From positions 2,821,760-2,885,759 of the forward strand of contig NZ_NWTM01000001.1 of the NCBI RefSeq assembly GCF_004137795.1: DNA of 64,000 nucleotides. The letters are read 5' to 3'. The notes under the pieces were generated by a model. That model saw only the letters and a program-made list of their open reading frames with translations. It made no database searches and was not told where the DNA came from. The translations under genes were made by a program, and so were the position numbers. Below are positions 30,425-43,162 of the stretch, in pieces (within the stretch, counting starts at the first letter, position 1; every line of letters begins with the position of its first letter). The stretch comes from Pectobacterium zantedeschiae (GTDB taxonomy: Bacteria; Pseudomonadota; Gammaproteobacteria; Enterobacterales; Enterobacteriaceae).

Positions 30425-31387
30425 TTACTTTTTCACCATCAATGATGGTACAGGTTCTTTCTTTCCAGGGAAGAAGCGATGGCCGATAGCGGAAAACATA
30501 GCACCAGCAACAACGACAAAGGCTCCTACATAGCCAACCCAATTCAACACTGGAGCAGCAAAAAAAGTTGGCCACCCTAACGCCAATAAATCGGAAAACA
30601 GCAGCGTAAATAGCGGCGTTAACGTAATGACCGCGCTAACCTGCGAGGCCTGCCAGCGAGCCATCGCCTCCGCTAGTGCACCATACCCAATCAATGTATT
30701 AGCGCCACAGAATAGCAGGCAAAGAAGCTGCCATCCGCTAAGCTGGAAAATAACCTCAGGTTTGGCAAAAGGTGTGATAAAGACGACACACAAGACATAC
30801 AGCAGAAACAGAATCTGCTGCGAAGTCAGACGCCGTAACAGGACTTTCTGCGCCACACCATACGATACCCATACCGCCGAAGCGCAAACACCCAACAGTA
30901 CGCCCAGCGTGTAGTCTGTTAATCGGGTAAAAATCTCAATCAGGCTGGTATTAAAAAACAGGATCAGGCCACAGATCAGCATGATCGCTCCAATGACCTG
31001 CGTGCCGCGCATCTTTTCCTTCAGGATAAGTACGCTGGCGAACATCATACCAACCGGGGAAAGCTGCCCAATAACCTGAGACGCCGTCGGGCTCAGATAT
31101 TGCAGAGACGAGCTAAAAAAAACAAAATTGCCTAAGAGGCCTGCCGTAGCAATCAGCAGCAAAACCCACCAACGCCGATGACGGAAAACTTGCATTGGCG
31201 GTAGCTTCTTCCGGGATGACAAAATAATGCCAAGTCCAATCGAAGCGATAATAAAGCGATACCAAACAACCGTATAAGGTTCCATAACCACCAGAACCTG
31301 TTTCATAGCTATCGGCAACGCGCCCCAGCAAACAGCGGTGGTAAGCGCCAGACAAAGACCGATACCCGTCTGTTGTTTAGTATTCAT
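30425..31387 (-). CDS. yhbE: EamA-family transporter YhbE
   Basis: A 320-residue inner-membrane protein with about ten transmembrane helices in two EamA/DMT repeats (first repeat from ALTTAVCWGALPIAMKQ, second from LLGVCASAVWVSYG). The substrate is unknown. It sits between rpmA and obgE as in E. coli, and the conserved position is the main support for the symbol. Confidence 0.9.
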   Translation of the reverse strand: MNTKQQTGIGLCLALTTAVCWGALPIAMKQVLVVMEPYTVVWYRFIIASIGLGIILSSRKKLPPMQVFRHRRWWVLLLIATAGLLGNFVFFSSSLQYLSPTASQVIGQLSPVGMMFASVLILKEKMRGTQVIGAIMLICGLILFFNTSLIEIFTRLTDYTLGVLLGVCASAVWVSYGVAQKVLLRRLTSQQILFLLYVLCVVFITPFAKPEVIFQLSGWQLLCLLFCGANTLIGYGALAEAMARWQASQVSAVITLTPLFTLLFSDLLALGWPTFFAAPVLNWVGYVGAFVVVAGAMFSAIGHRFFPGKKEPVPSLMVKK

Positions 31388-31421
31388 ACTTATCCAGATG
31401 GTTTACTCAGAATCAGAATGT

Positions 31422-31450
31422 AAAAAGCCCCGCAAAGATTGCGGGGCTTA
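31422..31450 (-). terminator. intrinsic terminator after rpmA
   Basis: On the minus strand AAGCCCCGC-aatcttt-GCGGGGCTT runs into TTTTAC. Confidence 0.85.
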
Positions 31451-31475
31451 AATCTGTAAGACCTAACGCGAAAAA

Positions 31476-31733
31476 TTATTCAGCAACGATGCTGATAAAT
31501 TTACGGTTCTTCGGGCCTTTAACTTCAAACTGAACTTTACCATCAGTCAAAGCAAACAGAGTATGATCTTTCCCGCAGCCAACGTTAGTTCCTGCGTGGA
31601 ATTTGGTGCCACGTTGGCGAACGATGATGTTGCCAGCCAGTACACTTTCGCCGCCAAAACGTTTTACGCCCAGACGTTGTGCGTTAGAGTCACGACCGTT
31701 ACGGGTTGAGCCGCCAGCTTTCTTGTGTGCCAT
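31476..31733 (-). CDS. rpmA: 50S ribosomal protein L27
   Basis: An 85-residue basic protein ([16 protein letters not shown]) whose N-terminal tail reaches the peptidyl-transferase centre. Operon with rplU, 19 bp upstream. Confidence 0.99.
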   Translation of the reverse strand: MAHKKAGGSTRNGRDSNAQRLGVKRFGGESVLAGNIIVRQRGTKFHAGTNVGCGKDHTLFALTDGKVQFEVKGPKNRKFISIVAE

Positions 31734-31752
31734 TTAATCCGCTCTCCTAATC

Positions 31753-32100
<348 letters not shown>

Positions 32101-32320
32101 TCAGAGCACGCTATAAATATTCATAATAGGGCGCGAATTCTACGCAAAAATACTGAGGATGACAAGTGCATAATCAACGGATGTGAAGAAAAAGAATACA
32201 ACGTATCAACTGCCGTTTATCTCTCTCATTTTTCAAGTACAATCGGCTCAATCAGTTTCGTCTTGCCGATATGCAACAGCAATCTTACGGCAGTGTTGAA
32301 GACATACGTTGGCACAAACC

Positions 32321-33292
32321 ATGAATCTAGAACAAATTACAACATTAACTGCACAGGATATGGCAGCTGTTAATAAAGTCATTCTTGAACAACTGAATTC
32401 CGACGTCGTTTTGATCAACCAACTTGGCCATTATATCATCAGCGGCGGTGGAAAACGGATACGCCCGATGATTGCTGTGCTTGCGGCCAGAGCCCTCGCC
32501 TATGAGGGTGACAAACACGTTACCGTCGCTGCACTGATCGAATTTATCCATACCGCAACGCTACTACATGATGATGTGGTCGATGAATCTGACATGCGGC
32601 GGGGTAAAGCGACAGCGAATGCTGCCTTTGGCAACGCCGCGAGCGTACTGGTTGGAGATTTCATTTATACTCGCGCTTTCCAGATGATGACCAGCCTCGA
32701 ATCATTACGTGTACTGGCACTGATGTCAGAAGCGGTAAACGTGATCGCTGAAGGGGAAGTCTTGCAGTTAATGAATTGCAACGACCCAGATATCACAGAA
32801 GAAAGTTACATGCGCGTCATTTACAGCAAAACAGCACGTCTATTTGAAGCAGCGGCGCAATCTTCATCCATCCTTGCAGGTGCAACGCCAGAGCAAGAAA
32901 AGGCACTTCAGGACTATGGACGCTATCTGGGCACGGCGTTCCAGTTAATTGACGATCTGCTGGACTACAGCGCAGACGGCAAAACCCTGGGGAAAAACAC
33001 GGGCGATGACCTTAATGAAGGCAAACCAACGTTACCACTGCTGCATGCGATGCGTCAGGGTAATACAGAACAGAGCTCGCTAATTCGCAAAGCAATTGAG
33101 GAAGGAAACGGGCGTCATCTGCTGGAGCCTGTTCTTGCTGCGATGCATCAATGTGGTTCACTCGATTATACACGCCAGCGTGCCGAAGAAGAGGCGGATA
33201 AAGCGATCAGCGCACTACAGCTGCTGCCAGAAACGCCATATCGTACAGCACTTGAAGGACTCGCCCATCTAGCCGTACAACGCGATTTCTAA
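32321..33292 (+). CDS. ispB: octaprenyl diphosphate synthase
   Basis: A 323-residue trans-prenyltransferase that makes the C40 side chain of ubiquinone and menaquinone. The two Asp-rich motifs are HDDVVDESD (first, near residue 84) and LIDDLLDY (second, near 211). The ATG at 32321 (MNLEQITTL) matches the E. coli start; an in-frame TTG four codons earlier is possible. Divergent from rplU. Confidence 0.97.
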   Translation: MNLEQITTLTAQDMAAVNKVILEQLNSDVVLINQLGHYIISGGGKRIRPMIAVLAARALAYEGDKHVTVAALIEFIHTATLLHDDVVDESDMRRGKATANAAFGNAASVLVGDFIYTRAFQMMTSLESLRVLALMSEAVNVIAEGEVLQLMNCNDPDITEESYMRVIYSKTARLFEAAAQSSSILAGATPEQEKALQDYGRYLGTAFQLIDDLLDYSADGKTLGKNTGDDLNEGKPTLPLLHAMRQGNTEQSSLIRKAIEEGNGRHLLEPVLAAMHQCGSLDYTRQRAEEEADKAISALQLLPETPYRTALEGLAHLAVQRDF

Positions 33293-33369
33293 CGTGGTAT
33301 AAGCTTCTTATCGGATAAGAACATTGATTCATAAGTAGCGCTGCCTTGCAGCGCTACTCGCTCGACAGA

Positions 33370-33744
33370 CTAGGCGGTCTGATCGATTGTGACATCATCC
33401 AGCCGAGACAACATTGCTATTGTTCCCTCACGCAAGATGAAATTAATCAGCCGGGATCGTTCATCAACAGATAGCTGATGAAAGATATGCACCCATGATG
33501 ACAACAGAGTCGGCTCATTATCAGTACAATAGTATTCTGTTGGCGAATTCTCTTTCACTAATAGAGAATTTCTGACCTCATTCGGCAAACTGCGAATCGA
33601 GTATTCGACACCACGCCCTTGAACCCCTTTTCGCCTGCGCTTTTCCCAACCGTCGTCACGTGCCCGCTTGTTCAGCCCTTGCGGCGATTTAGGCAACCCA
33701 CCTACGCCAACTAGCTCACTTGTTGCAAACCATTCTTTGTCCAT
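33370..33744 (-). CDS. Mu repressor-type DNA-binding protein, copy 1
   Basis: A 124-residue protein starting at the ATG at 33744, with GGGAG nine bases upstream. Residues 1-60 form a Mu-type winged-helix DNA-binding domain: EWFATSELVGVGGLP, then GLNKRARDDGWEKRRRKG and VEYSIRSLP. From memory this aligns with the N-terminus of the phage Mu c repressor and MuA. The C-terminal half (WVHIFHQLSVDERSRLINFIL) resembles the second half of copy 2 and may mediate oligomerisation. No transposase catalytic domain is present. Together with copy 2 and the Ner homologue it looks like a domesticated Mu regulatory region. Its targets are unknown. Confidence 0.8.
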   Translation of the reverse strand: MDKEWFATSELVGVGGLPKSPQGLNKRARDDGWEKRRRKGVQGRGVEYSIRSLPNEVRNSLLVKENSPTEYYCTDNEPTLLSSWVHIFHQLSVDERSRLINFILREGTIAMLSRLDDVTIDQTA

Positions 33745-33995
33745 ACTCGTCACTCCCTTGTTTGTTTTGAACAGGCATTACGTCAACTCGCCCAAAAGTT
33801 TCCATATAATAGACTATAATTACCTAAACCGCTAACTTTTACACGTTACCGACACACCTAAGTAATAGAAGAAATGATGAAATCCGGCGCGATGCCCACA
33901 CACCGCAGCCAGAAAAAATGCGACAAAGCGAGAAAGAATACAGGTTCCTTTCCATCGCTGAGGTTCATGCCCGAAAAGATCGCCAGCAGCGCGAA

Positions 33996-34388
33996 TCAGT
34001 CAATCACCATCGATGAGACAGGCTCCTCATCTGACGGTATGATGCCCAACTGACTCAGCGTGGCAGACACCCCAACTCGCAGAATATAAGCAATTAGCTC
34101 ATCTCTTTCTTTTTCAGATAGTTGCTGATAAATCTGCATCCATACGGCCAATGCCGCAGGCTGTTTTGCAGAGTAAACTGAAGGCTCGATTTCGAACAGT
34201 AGGGATTTTTTTACCGTATCCGGTAAGCTGTGAATTGAATACTCGACTCCTCTTCCCTGGACGCCTTTACGGCGACGCTTCTCCCATCCATCCTCGCGGG
34301 CGCGCTTATTTAATCCTTGTCTTGATTTCGGAAGGCCGCCGACTCCAACCAATTCGCTGGTAGCAAACCACTCTTTTTTCATTGCCAT
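33996..34388 (-). CDS. Mu repressor-type DNA-binding protein, copy 2
   Basis: A 130-residue paralogue of the protein at 33370-33744; the first 55 residues differ at only a few positions (EWFATSELVGVGGLP, GLNKRAREDGWEKRRRKG, VEYSIHSLP), while the C-terminal halves are more diverged (IYQQLSEKERDELIAYIL). Two close ATGs exist (34388 and 34382), and AGGA upstream can serve either. It is divergent from the Ner homologue at 34570 across 181 bp, exactly the order of Mu c and ner. Repressor activity on that intergenic region is a reasonable inference. Confidence 0.8.
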   Translation of the reverse strand: MAMKKEWFATSELVGVGGLPKSRQGLNKRAREDGWEKRRRKGVQGRGVEYSIHSLPDTVKKSLLFEIEPSVYSAKQPAALAVWMQIYQQLSEKERDELIAYILRVGVSATLSQLGIIPSDEEPVSSMVID

Positions 34389-34425
34389 TCATCCTGATAG
34401 TGCCATCCCTAACAAAAACGCGATC

Positions 34426-34480
34426 ATTTGGAAATTAATTGAGAATTTTAAGGAAAATTAATGCTATATTATTTCCAAAT
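34426..34480. promoter_or_regulatory. inverted-repeat operator candidate between Mu-type repressor and ner homologue
   Basis: ATTTGGAAAT at 34426-34435 and its exact reverse complement ATTTCCAAAT at 34471-34480 lie 35 bp apart in the divergent promoter region. This is where the Mu operators sit in the phage, so these are candidate sites for the repressor-like or Ner-like proteins. Confidence 0.45.
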
Positions 34481-34569
34481 AATAATGTCATGTTAGCTCG
34501 GCATATAACTAACATCCGTTATTTATACCACTAATCTACAGTCGTCTTATAGCAAATAAGGGAAGGATT

Positions 34570-34833
34570 ATGATTTTAAGGAAACAAGACTGGCATCCTG
34601 CTGATATCATTGCTGCACTGCGCAAGAAAAATACGACGCTGGCAGCAGTATCGCGAGCGGCCGGATTAAGCTCATCTACGTTAGCCAATGCACTCTCTCG
34701 CCCTTGGCCCAAGGGGGAATGGCTTATTGCTGATGCGCTAAATATCCACCCATCGGAGATTTGGCCCAGCCGGTATTACAATCCAGAAACCAATGAGCTT
34801 ATTGACAGAAAAAAACTCATACGCCCCGATTAA
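34570..34833 (+). CDS. sfsB: Ner-like regulator (SfsB/Nlp)
   Basis: An 87-residue DNA-binding protein. The sequence QDWHPADIIAALRKKN, followed by TLANALSRPWPKGEW and IWPSRY, is the Mu Ner/E. coli Nlp (SfsB) family pattern with a helix-turn-helix at about residues 25-50. E. coli sfsB lies next to ispB too and was described as affecting maltose genes; its normal role is not settled. AGGGAAGG lies 4 bases before the ATG. In E. coli murA follows; here a repeat and mdh follow instead. Confidence 0.92.
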   Translation: MILRKQDWHPADIIAALRKKNTTLAAVSRAAGLSSSTLANALSRPWPKGEWLIADALNIHPSEIWPSRYYNPETNELIDRKKLIRPD

Positions 34834-34840
34834 AATAAAG

Positions 34841-34872
34841 AAAAGCCCGAGATCGACATCTCCGGCTTTTTA
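34841..34872 (+). terminator. intrinsic terminator after sfsB
   Basis: AAAAGCCCGAGAT-cgac-ATCTCCGGCTTTTT, one mismatch in the stem, followed by T. Confidence 0.8.
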
Positions 34873-34897
34873 TTCTGCGTATTATTAACATTCAATA

Positions 34898-35094
<197 letters not shown>

Positions 35095-35098
35095 TCAA

Positions 35099-36973
<1,875 letters not shown>

Positions 36974-37030
36974 TTCCACTCGTCCGCTACCGTTTTTTGT
37001 TACTCGTTTTTTGCTACATCTTCATCTTCT

Positions 37031-37061
37031 TTGCTACGTGTAGATCTACTACACGTAGCAA
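37031..37061. terminator. hairpin between convergent argR and tsaD
   Basis: A perfect 13 bp stem, TTGCTACGTGTAG with CTACACGTAGCAA, around ATCTA. T-runs are poor on both sides, but the convergent position suggests transcription termination. Confidence 0.6.
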
Positions 37062-37076
37062 GTATCACTCGGATGC

Positions 37077-38090
37077 TTACACCGCCGGCAATTCAGCCAA
37101 CGGCCAACGTGGGCGAACGGATACACCCAGCGTCTGACTCGCACCATGAAGTAGACGTACACTACCCGCATAGGCAATCATCGCGCCATTATCCGTACAA
37201 AATTCAGGGCGCGCATAAAACACCTCACCACCGCGTTTTGCCATCACTTCACCTAAGCGCTGGCGCAATGTCCGGTTTGCGCTCACACCACCCGCCATGA
37301 CCAATCGTTTGAAACCCGTGTCATCCAATGCACGACGACACTTGATGGCAAGGGTATCAACGACAGCATCCTCAAAGGCACGCGCAATATCGGCACGCGT
37401 TTGATCGTCATCACCGTTGCTACGAATCGTATTGGCAGCAAACGTTTTTAGCCCTGAAAAGCTGAAATCCAATCCAGGACGGTCGGTCATCGGGCGAGGA
37501 AATGTAAAGCGCTGCGAATCACCTGTTTGCGCCATTTTCGACAGCATTGGACCACCGGGATAATCCAACCCCAGCAACTTCGCCGTTTTATCAAACGCTT
37601 CGCCCGCCGCATCATCTACTGACTCGCCCAGTAAGCGATATTCGCCAATGCCTGTCACACTGATGAGCTGTGTATGCCCACCGGAAACTAGCAGCGCCAC
37701 AAACGGAAACGCAGGTGGATTATCTTCCAACATCGGCGCCAACAAGTGCCCTTCCATGTGATGCACAGGAACCGCAGGCACGCCCCAGGCGAACGCTAAC
37801 GACCTGCCGACCGTCGCGCCCACCAATAGCGCGCCAACCAAACCAGGGCCTGCGGTATACGCCACACCATCGATATCATCAGCCTGTAACCCGGCTTCAC
37901 GCAGCGCCGCCTGAATCAGAGGAACCGTTTTACGCACGTGATCGCGTGAGGCAAGCTCAGGCACGACGCCGCCGTAATCAGCATGTAATTTGACCTGGCT
38001 GTATAGCTGATTGGCGAGCAAACCCGCTTCCGTGTCATAGATAGCCACTCCGGTTTCATCACAGGATGTTTCGATACCCAATACGCGCAT
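37077..38090 (-). CDS. tsaD: tRNA N6-threonylcarbamoyladenosine synthase subunit TsaD
   Basis: A 337-residue ASKHA-fold protein that, with TsaB and TsaE, transfers threonylcarbamoyl to A37 of ANN-decoding tRNAs. Metal ligands lie in [10 protein letters not shown] (about residue 110); nucleotide contacts in [10 protein letters not shown] and [12 protein letters not shown]; the C-terminal metal Asp in CTDNGAMIA. Divergent from rpsU, as in E. coli. Confidence 0.98.
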   Translation of the reverse strand: MRVLGIETSCDETGVAIYDTEAGLLANQLYSQVKLHADYGGVVPELASRDHVRKTVPLIQAALREAGLQADDIDGVAYTAGPGLVGALLVGATVGRSLAFAWGVPAVPVHHMEGHLLAPMLEDNPPAFPFVALLVSGGHTQLISVTGIGEYRLLGESVDDAAGEAFDKTAKLLGLDYPGGPMLSKMAQTGDSQRFTFPRPMTDRPGLDFSFSGLKTFAANTIRSNGDDDQTRADIARAFEDAVVDTLAIKCRRALDDTGFKRLVMAGGVSANRTLRQRLGEVMAKRGGEVFYARPEFCTDNGAMIAYAGSVRLLHGASQTLGVSVRPRWPLAELPAV

Positions 38091-38220
38091 TACTGTTCCT
38101 ACTTTAATGACGATACAAGCACGCGTTAAATGCTGCTTGCTTCAAACTGCGGATAGTCTACCATAAGCGGCCTGATTTCTGCGCTGGCCGCGGTTGGGTG
38201 TTTTATGATCACCGCAATGC

Positions 38221-38250
38221 TTTACAAAGGCGTCACGTTTGCAGTAGAAT
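38221..38250 (+). promoter_or_regulatory. sigma-70 promoter of the rpsU-dnaG-rpoD operon
   Basis: TTTACA (38221-38226) and TAGAAT (38245-38250), 18 bp apart, about 70 bp upstream of rpsU. Confidence 0.6.
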
Positions 38251-38305
38251 TCCGCACCATTTTGAAAAGGCTGGCACAAGGCCAGCGGCAAACCGAATTT
38301 ATTGA

Positions 38306-38533
<228 letters not shown>

Positions 38534-38594
38534 TTTTCTGGAGGGTTTCCCTCCAACGCGTGATTAATCCGCAGACTTAGCAGTTGCATACGAA

Positions 38595-38621
38595 GGCCGT
38601 GCTTTCCGTAAGGAAGCGCGG
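38595..38621 (+). terminator. internal terminator between rpsU and dnaG
   Basis: GCCGTGCTTTCC-gtaa-GGAAGCGCGGC followed by a broken T-tract. In E. coli a leaky terminator at this place lowers dnaG and rpoD expression relative to rpsU; the same role is inferred here. Confidence 0.7.
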
Positions 38622-38686
38622 CTTGTTGTCGTTTATAAGCTATATCCAATGTAACCACGTTGCAGAAAGGTATACACCAGGGGCTT

Positions 38687-40441
38687 ATGGCTGGACGAAT
38701 CCCACGCGTATTTATTAATGATCTGCTGGCTCGCACCGACATCGTCGATCTCATTGACGCGCGCGTCAAACTGAAAAAGCAGGGCAAAAACTACCATGCG
38801 TGCTGTCCGTTCCATCACGAAAAAACCCCTTCATTCACCGTAAACGGTGACAAACAGTTCTATCACTGTTTTGGCTGTGGCGCACACGGCAACGCCATTG
38901 ATTTTTTGATGAATTACGATCGTCTCGAATTCGTTGAAACTATTGAAGAACTGGCCACCCAATACGGCCTCGAAGTGCCTTATGAAACTGGAACGGGCCC
39001 AACCCAGTTAGAGCGTCACCAACGGCAAAGCCTGTACGAACTGATGGGACAGCTCAGCGGGTTCTATCAGCAAGCCCTAAGTCAATCAGTTGGAACACCA
39101 GCGTTGCAGTATCTGCAACAGCGTGGTTTAAGCGCAGAAGTTATCAGCCATTTCGCGATTGGCTTCGCCCCGCCCGGCTGGGATAACGTTTTAAAGCGCT
39201 TTGGCCGCAATAATGACGATCGCAGCACATTGAACGATGCTGGGATGCTGGTGACTAACGATCAGGGTCGAACATATGACCGCTTCCGCGAGCGTGTGAT
39301 GTTTCCCATCCGCGACAAACGGGGACGAGTGATCGCCTTCGGCGGACGCGTATTAGGCGACGGTACCCCAAAGTACCTTAACTCGCCGGAAACAGAAATT
39401 TTTCATAAAGGTCGCCAACTGTACGGCCTGTATGAAGCGCAGCAAAACCACCCAGAACTCAAGCGATTGTTAGTTGTTGAGGGTTATATGGATGTGGTGG
39501 CGCTGGCACAGTTTGATATTGATTATGCGGTCGCGTCGCTGGGTACCTCCACGACAGCCGATCACATTCAGTTACTATTTCGCGCCACAGACCTGGTGGT
39601 GTGTTGTTACGACGGAGACCGTGCCGGACGCGAAGCGGCATGGCGCGCGCTGGAAACTGCGCTACCCTATTTGAACGATGGTCGTCAGCTACGCTTTATG
39701 TTCCTGCCAGACGGTGAAGACCCCGACACACTGGTGCGAAAAGAAGGCAAGCAAGCGTTTGAGCAGCGCATGGAACACGCGCTGCCGCTGTCGCAGTTTC
39801 TGTTTGAGACCTTGCAACAACAGGTGGATATGAGTTCACCCGACGGCCGTACCAAGCTCAGCACGCTGGCACTGCCGCTGATAGGCCAGGTACCGGGAGA
39901 AACGCTGCGGCTGTATTTGCGCCAGCAGCTCGGCAACAAACTGGGAATTTTGGACGACAGCCAGTTGGATAGACTGCTACCCAAAGTGGCAGAACAGTCT
40001 CAATCCTACCAGCCGCCACAACTAAAAGTCACAACTATGCGTATACTTGTAGGACTTTTAGTACAAAACCCAAGACTGGCGGCAGAGGTTCCTGACCTCG
40101 CGCTGGAAGGCATTGAAGAAGACAAAGTTGCTGGTTTATCGCTGTTTCAGGATTTGGTGAAAACCTGTAATACCAGCCCTGGCATGAATATGGGCTTGCT
40201 GTTGGAAAAATATCGCGACAGCAAGTACCGCAAACAGCTTGAAACCATGGCTTCATGGAACCATATGATCGAAGAGGAAGAGCTCGACGAGAAGTTCAGA
40301 ATCAGTCTGGCAGAGCTCTACGATCAGCTGTTGAAACAGCGACAAGAAACATTGATTGCCCGTGACAGAACGCATGGGCTCAACGCCAAAGAAAAAAAAG
40401 AGCTTTGGTCGTTGCAACTGGCGTTGACCAGAAAACACTGA
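38687..40441 (+). CDS. dnaG: DNA primase
   Basis: A 584-residue primase (ATG at 38687, MAGRIPRVF; a TTG nine codons upstream is not needed). The zinc finger is CCPFHHEKTPSF with FYHCFGCGAHG (residues 40-64). The TOPRIM part has VVEGYMDVVAL and CCYDGDRAGREAA. The C-terminal 150 residues bind DnaB helicase and are the least conserved part. Confidence 0.98.
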   Translation: MAGRIPRVFINDLLARTDIVDLIDARVKLKKQGKNYHACCPFHHEKTPSFTVNGDKQFYHCFGCGAHGNAIDFLMNYDRLEFVETIEELATQYGLEVPYETGTGPTQLERHQRQSLYELMGQLSGFYQQALSQSVGTPALQYLQQRGLSAEVISHFAIGFAPPGWDNVLKRFGRNNDDRSTLNDAGMLVTNDQGRTYDRFRERVMFPIRDKRGRVIAFGGRVLGDGTPKYLNSPETEIFHKGRQLYGLYEAQQNHPELKRLLVVEGYMDVVALAQFDIDYAVASLGTSTTADHIQLLFRATDLVVCCYDGDRAGREAAWRALETALPYLNDGRQLRFMFLPDGEDPDTLVRKEGKQAFEQRMEHALPLSQFLFETLQQQVDMSSPDGRTKLSTLALPLIGQVPGETLRLYLRQQLGNKLGILDDSQLDRLLPKVAEQSQSYQPPQLKVTTMRILVGLLVQNPRLAAEVPDLALEGIEEDKVAGLSLFQDLVKTCNTSPGMNMGLLLEKYRDSKYRKQLETMASWNHMIEEEELDEKFRISLAELYDQLLKQRQETLIARDRTHGLNAKEKKELWSLQLALTRKH

Positions 40442-40594
40442 TACAGAGGCTTAATTGCCGATAAATAGCAGGGTTGAGCCCTGCAAAGAGCCGCTACAGG
40501 GGCGCGGCGATAAGAAAAATACCCCTAATGCTATTGTTAGCGAACTACGCTGACCGACACCAACCCAAATACTCTGAAGTGTGGATACCGTCTT

Positions 40595-42430
40595 ATGGAG
40601 CAAAACCCGCAGTCACAGCTGAAGCTGCTTGTCACCCGTGGTAAGGAGCAAGGCTACCTGACCTATGCTGAGGTCAATGACCATCTGCCGGAAGATATCA
40701 TCGACTCGGATCAGATCGAAGATATCATCCAGATGATTAACGACATGGGCATCCAGGTGATGGAAGAAGCACCGGATGCTGACGATCTGTTGCTGGCCGA
40801 AAACACCAATGATGCCGATGAAGATGCGGCAGAGGCTGCTGCGCAGGTTCTATCCAGTGTTGAATCGGAAATTGGTCGCACCACCGATCCGGTTCGCATG
40901 TACATGCGTGAAATGGGTACCGTTGAGCTGTTGACGCGTGAAGGCGAGATCGATATCGCCAAGCGTATTGAAGACGGTATCAACCAGGTTCAGTGCTCTG
41001 TTGCCGAGTATCCTGAAGCCATTACCTATCTGTTGGAACAGTACGACCGCGTCGAAGCGGGCGAAAGCCGCCTGTCCGATCTGATCACTGGCTTCGTCGA
41101 TCCTAATGCGGAAGAGGACATTGCCCCTACCGCGACTCACGTTGGTTCTGAGCTTTCGAGCGAAGAAATGGACGATGATGACGAGGAAGAAGACGACGAG
41201 GAAGAAGAAGACGACAACAGCATCGATCCTGAGCTGGCGCGTGAGAAGTTCACCGAACTGCGTGAACAATATGAAACGACCCGTCAGGTGATCAAAGCCC
41301 ACGGTCGTAGCCATGCTCTGGCAGCACAGGAAATCCTGAACCTGTCTGAAGTCTTCAAACAGTTCCGCCTGGTGCCGAAACAGTTTGATTTCCTGGTTAA
41401 CAGCATGCGTTCCATGATGGATCGCGTCCGTACTCAGGAACGTTTGATCATTAAGTTGTGCGTTGAGCAGTGCAAAATGCCGAAGAAAAACTTCGTCACG
41501 ATGTTCACTGGCAATGAAACCAACAACAGCTGGTTTGCAGCAGCAGTAGCAATGGGCAAACCATGGTCTGAAAAGCTGAATGATGTTGAAGAAGACGTCA
41601 GCCGCAGCTTGCAAAAACTGCAACAGATCGAAGAAGAAACCGGCCTGACGATCGAGCAGGTTAAGGACATCAACCGCCGTATGTCGATTGGTGAAGCGAA
41701 AGCTCGCCGCGCCAAGAAAGAAATGGTGGAAGCCAACCTGCGTCTGGTTATTTCTATCGCGAAGAAATACACCAACCGTGGTTTGCAGTTCCTCGACCTG
41801 ATTCAGGAAGGCAACATTGGTCTGATGAAAGCGGTAGATAAGTTCGAATATCGCCGTGGTTACAAATTCTCGACCTATGCAACCTGGTGGATCCGTCAGG
41901 CGATCACCCGCTCTATCGCCGATCAGGCGCGTACTATCCGTATTCCGGTACACATGATTGAGACGATCAACAAACTGAATCGTATCTCTCGTCAGATGTT
42001 GCAGGAAATGGGTCGTGAGCCGACGCCGGAAGAACTGGCTGAACGTATGCTGATGCCGGAAGATAAGATCCGTAAAGTGCTGAAGATCGCGAAAGAGCCG
42101 ATCTCAATGGAAACCCCAATTGGTGATGATGAAGATTCACATTTGGGCGATTTCATCGAAGATACGACGCTGGAGCTGCCGCTGGATTCCGCAACGTCGG
42201 AAAGCCTGCGTTCTGCGACACACGACGTACTGGCTGGCCTTACTGCGCGTGAAGCGAAAGTCCTGCGCATGCGTTTCGGTATCGATATGAACACCGACCA
42301 TACGCTGGAAGAAGTGGGCAAACAGTTTGACGTTACGCGTGAGCGTATTCGTCAGATCGAAGCGAAAGCGCTGCGTAAACTGCGTCACCCAAGCCGTTCC
42401 GAAGTGCTGCGTAGCTTCCTGGATGATTAA
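40595..42430 (+). CDS. rpoD: RNA polymerase sigma-70 (RpoD)
   Basis: A 611-residue primary sigma factor. Region 1.1 is at the N-terminus; region 1.2 at RMYMREMG; an acidic non-conserved insert has a run of Asp and Glu near residue 190-205; region 2 contains the -10 reader ([17 protein letters not shown]); region 4.2 the -35 reader ([18 protein letters not shown]). All normal for the family. Confidence 0.99.
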   Translation: MEQNPQSQLKLLVTRGKEQGYLTYAEVNDHLPEDIIDSDQIEDIIQMINDMGIQVMEEAPDADDLLLAENTNDADEDAAEAAAQVLSSVESEIGRTTDPVRMYMREMGTVELLTREGEIDIAKRIEDGINQVQCSVAEYPEAITYLLEQYDRVEAGESRLSDLITGFVDPNAEEDIAPTATHVGSELSSEEMDDDDEEEDDEEEEDDNSIDPELAREKFTELREQYETTRQVIKAHGRSHALAAQEILNLSEVFKQFRLVPKQFDFLVNSMRSMMDRVRTQERLIIKLCVEQCKMPKKNFVTMFTGNETNNSWFAAAVAMGKPWSEKLNDVEEDVSRSLQKLQQIEEETGLTIEQVKDINRRMSIGEAKARRAKKEMVEANLRLVISIAKKYTNRGLQFLDLIQEGNIGLMKAVDKFEYRRGYKFSTYATWWIRQAITRSIADQARTIRIPVHMIETINKLNRISRQMLQEMGREPTPEELAERMLMPEDKIRKVLKIAKEPISMETPIGDDEDSHLGDFIEDTTLELPLDSATSESLRSATHDVLAGLTAREAKVLRMRFGIDMNTDHTLEEVGKQFDVTRERIRQIEAKALRKLRHPSRSEVLRSFLDD

Positions 42431-42470
42431 TTCATCTCTCAGCTAATCCACGCTAAATAGCTTTCTTCTA

Positions 42471-42496
42471 AATAACCCCGGGCCACCGGGGTTATT
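42471..42496 (+). terminator. intrinsic terminator after rpoD
   Basis: AATAACCCCGG-gcca-CCGGGGTTATTTTTT. Confidence 0.92.
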
Positions 42497-42519
42497 TTTT
42501 ACCTGTCAGAATGCTCAGC

Positions 42520-43023
42520 CTACGTTCTATCCTGCAATGCCTGATGCAGTTCCTGATACGACGCCACCAATGACTCCAGCGTCGCACGATTCAGCCCACT
42601 AGGATTTGGCAACACCCAAACCTGTGTTTCGCCAATACGCAGCTCCTGACGCCCCCATGAAACCTTTTTGATACCAAACGCCTGACTGAACGCCTGTTTC
42701 CCTAGCACGGCCAGCGCACGCGGTTGATAGCGCGTCATCTTCTCAACAATCGCATTCCCGCCTTGCAGTAGTTCATCTCGCCCTAGCTCGGTCGCCTCAA
42801 CCGTTGGTCGCTCCACCAGCATGGTAATGCCGCATCCGGTGTCCAACAGATGTTGTTCTTCTGCAGGTGTCAGCAAACGTTCGGTAAAACCCGCCTGATG
42901 AATCACTTTCCAGAAGCGATTATTGGGATTAGCAAAGTGGTAACCGTGATGGGCCGTCGACAGCCCGGGGTTAATACCGCAGAAAACAACCTGAAGATTT
43001 ATTGCCAGAATATCGGTAATCAT
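42520..43023 (-). CDS. mug: G/U mismatch-specific DNA glycosylase
   Basis: A 167-residue uracil/ethenocytosine glycosylase. The active-site loop is FCGINPGLS near residue 15 and the intercalation motif NPSGLNR is near 140. Convergent with rpoD, as in E. coli. Confidence 0.96.
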   Translation of the reverse strand: MITDILAINLQVVFCGINPGLSTAHHGYHFANPNNRFWKVIHQAGFTERLLTPAEEQHLLDTGCGITMLVERPTVEATELGRDELLQGGNAIVEKMTRYQPRALAVLGKQAFSQAFGIKKVSWGRQELRIGETQVWVLPNPSGLNRATLESLVASYQELHQALQDRT

Positions 43024-43144
43024 GTCTTTCCCTACTGCCGTTGACTACGCCATCGTAAATTCTGATAAGAATAACAACAAGCTATCTTGAGTATAAAACC
43101 ACCACCCGGCAGATAGACTATAGACCTCCCCCTGCACATTACCG

Positions 43145-43150
43145 TATAAT
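43145..43150 (+). promoter_or_regulatory. -10 box of the tRNA-Ile2 promoter
   Basis: TATAAT lies 13 bp upstream of the mature tRNA 5' end, followed by a GC-rich discriminator. The -35 region is weak. Confidence 0.6.
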
Positions 43151-43162
43151 CATCGCCCATTC

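Noticed and set aside
40850..41953. 367-codon open frame antisense to rpoD
   Set aside because: It lies entirely inside rpoD, has no ribosome-binding site and no recognisable domain; it results from the codon bias of rpoD.
40595..42430. Acidic run in RpoD as a repeat expansion
   Set aside because: A run of Asp and Glu in the non-conserved region is normal for enterobacterial sigma-70.
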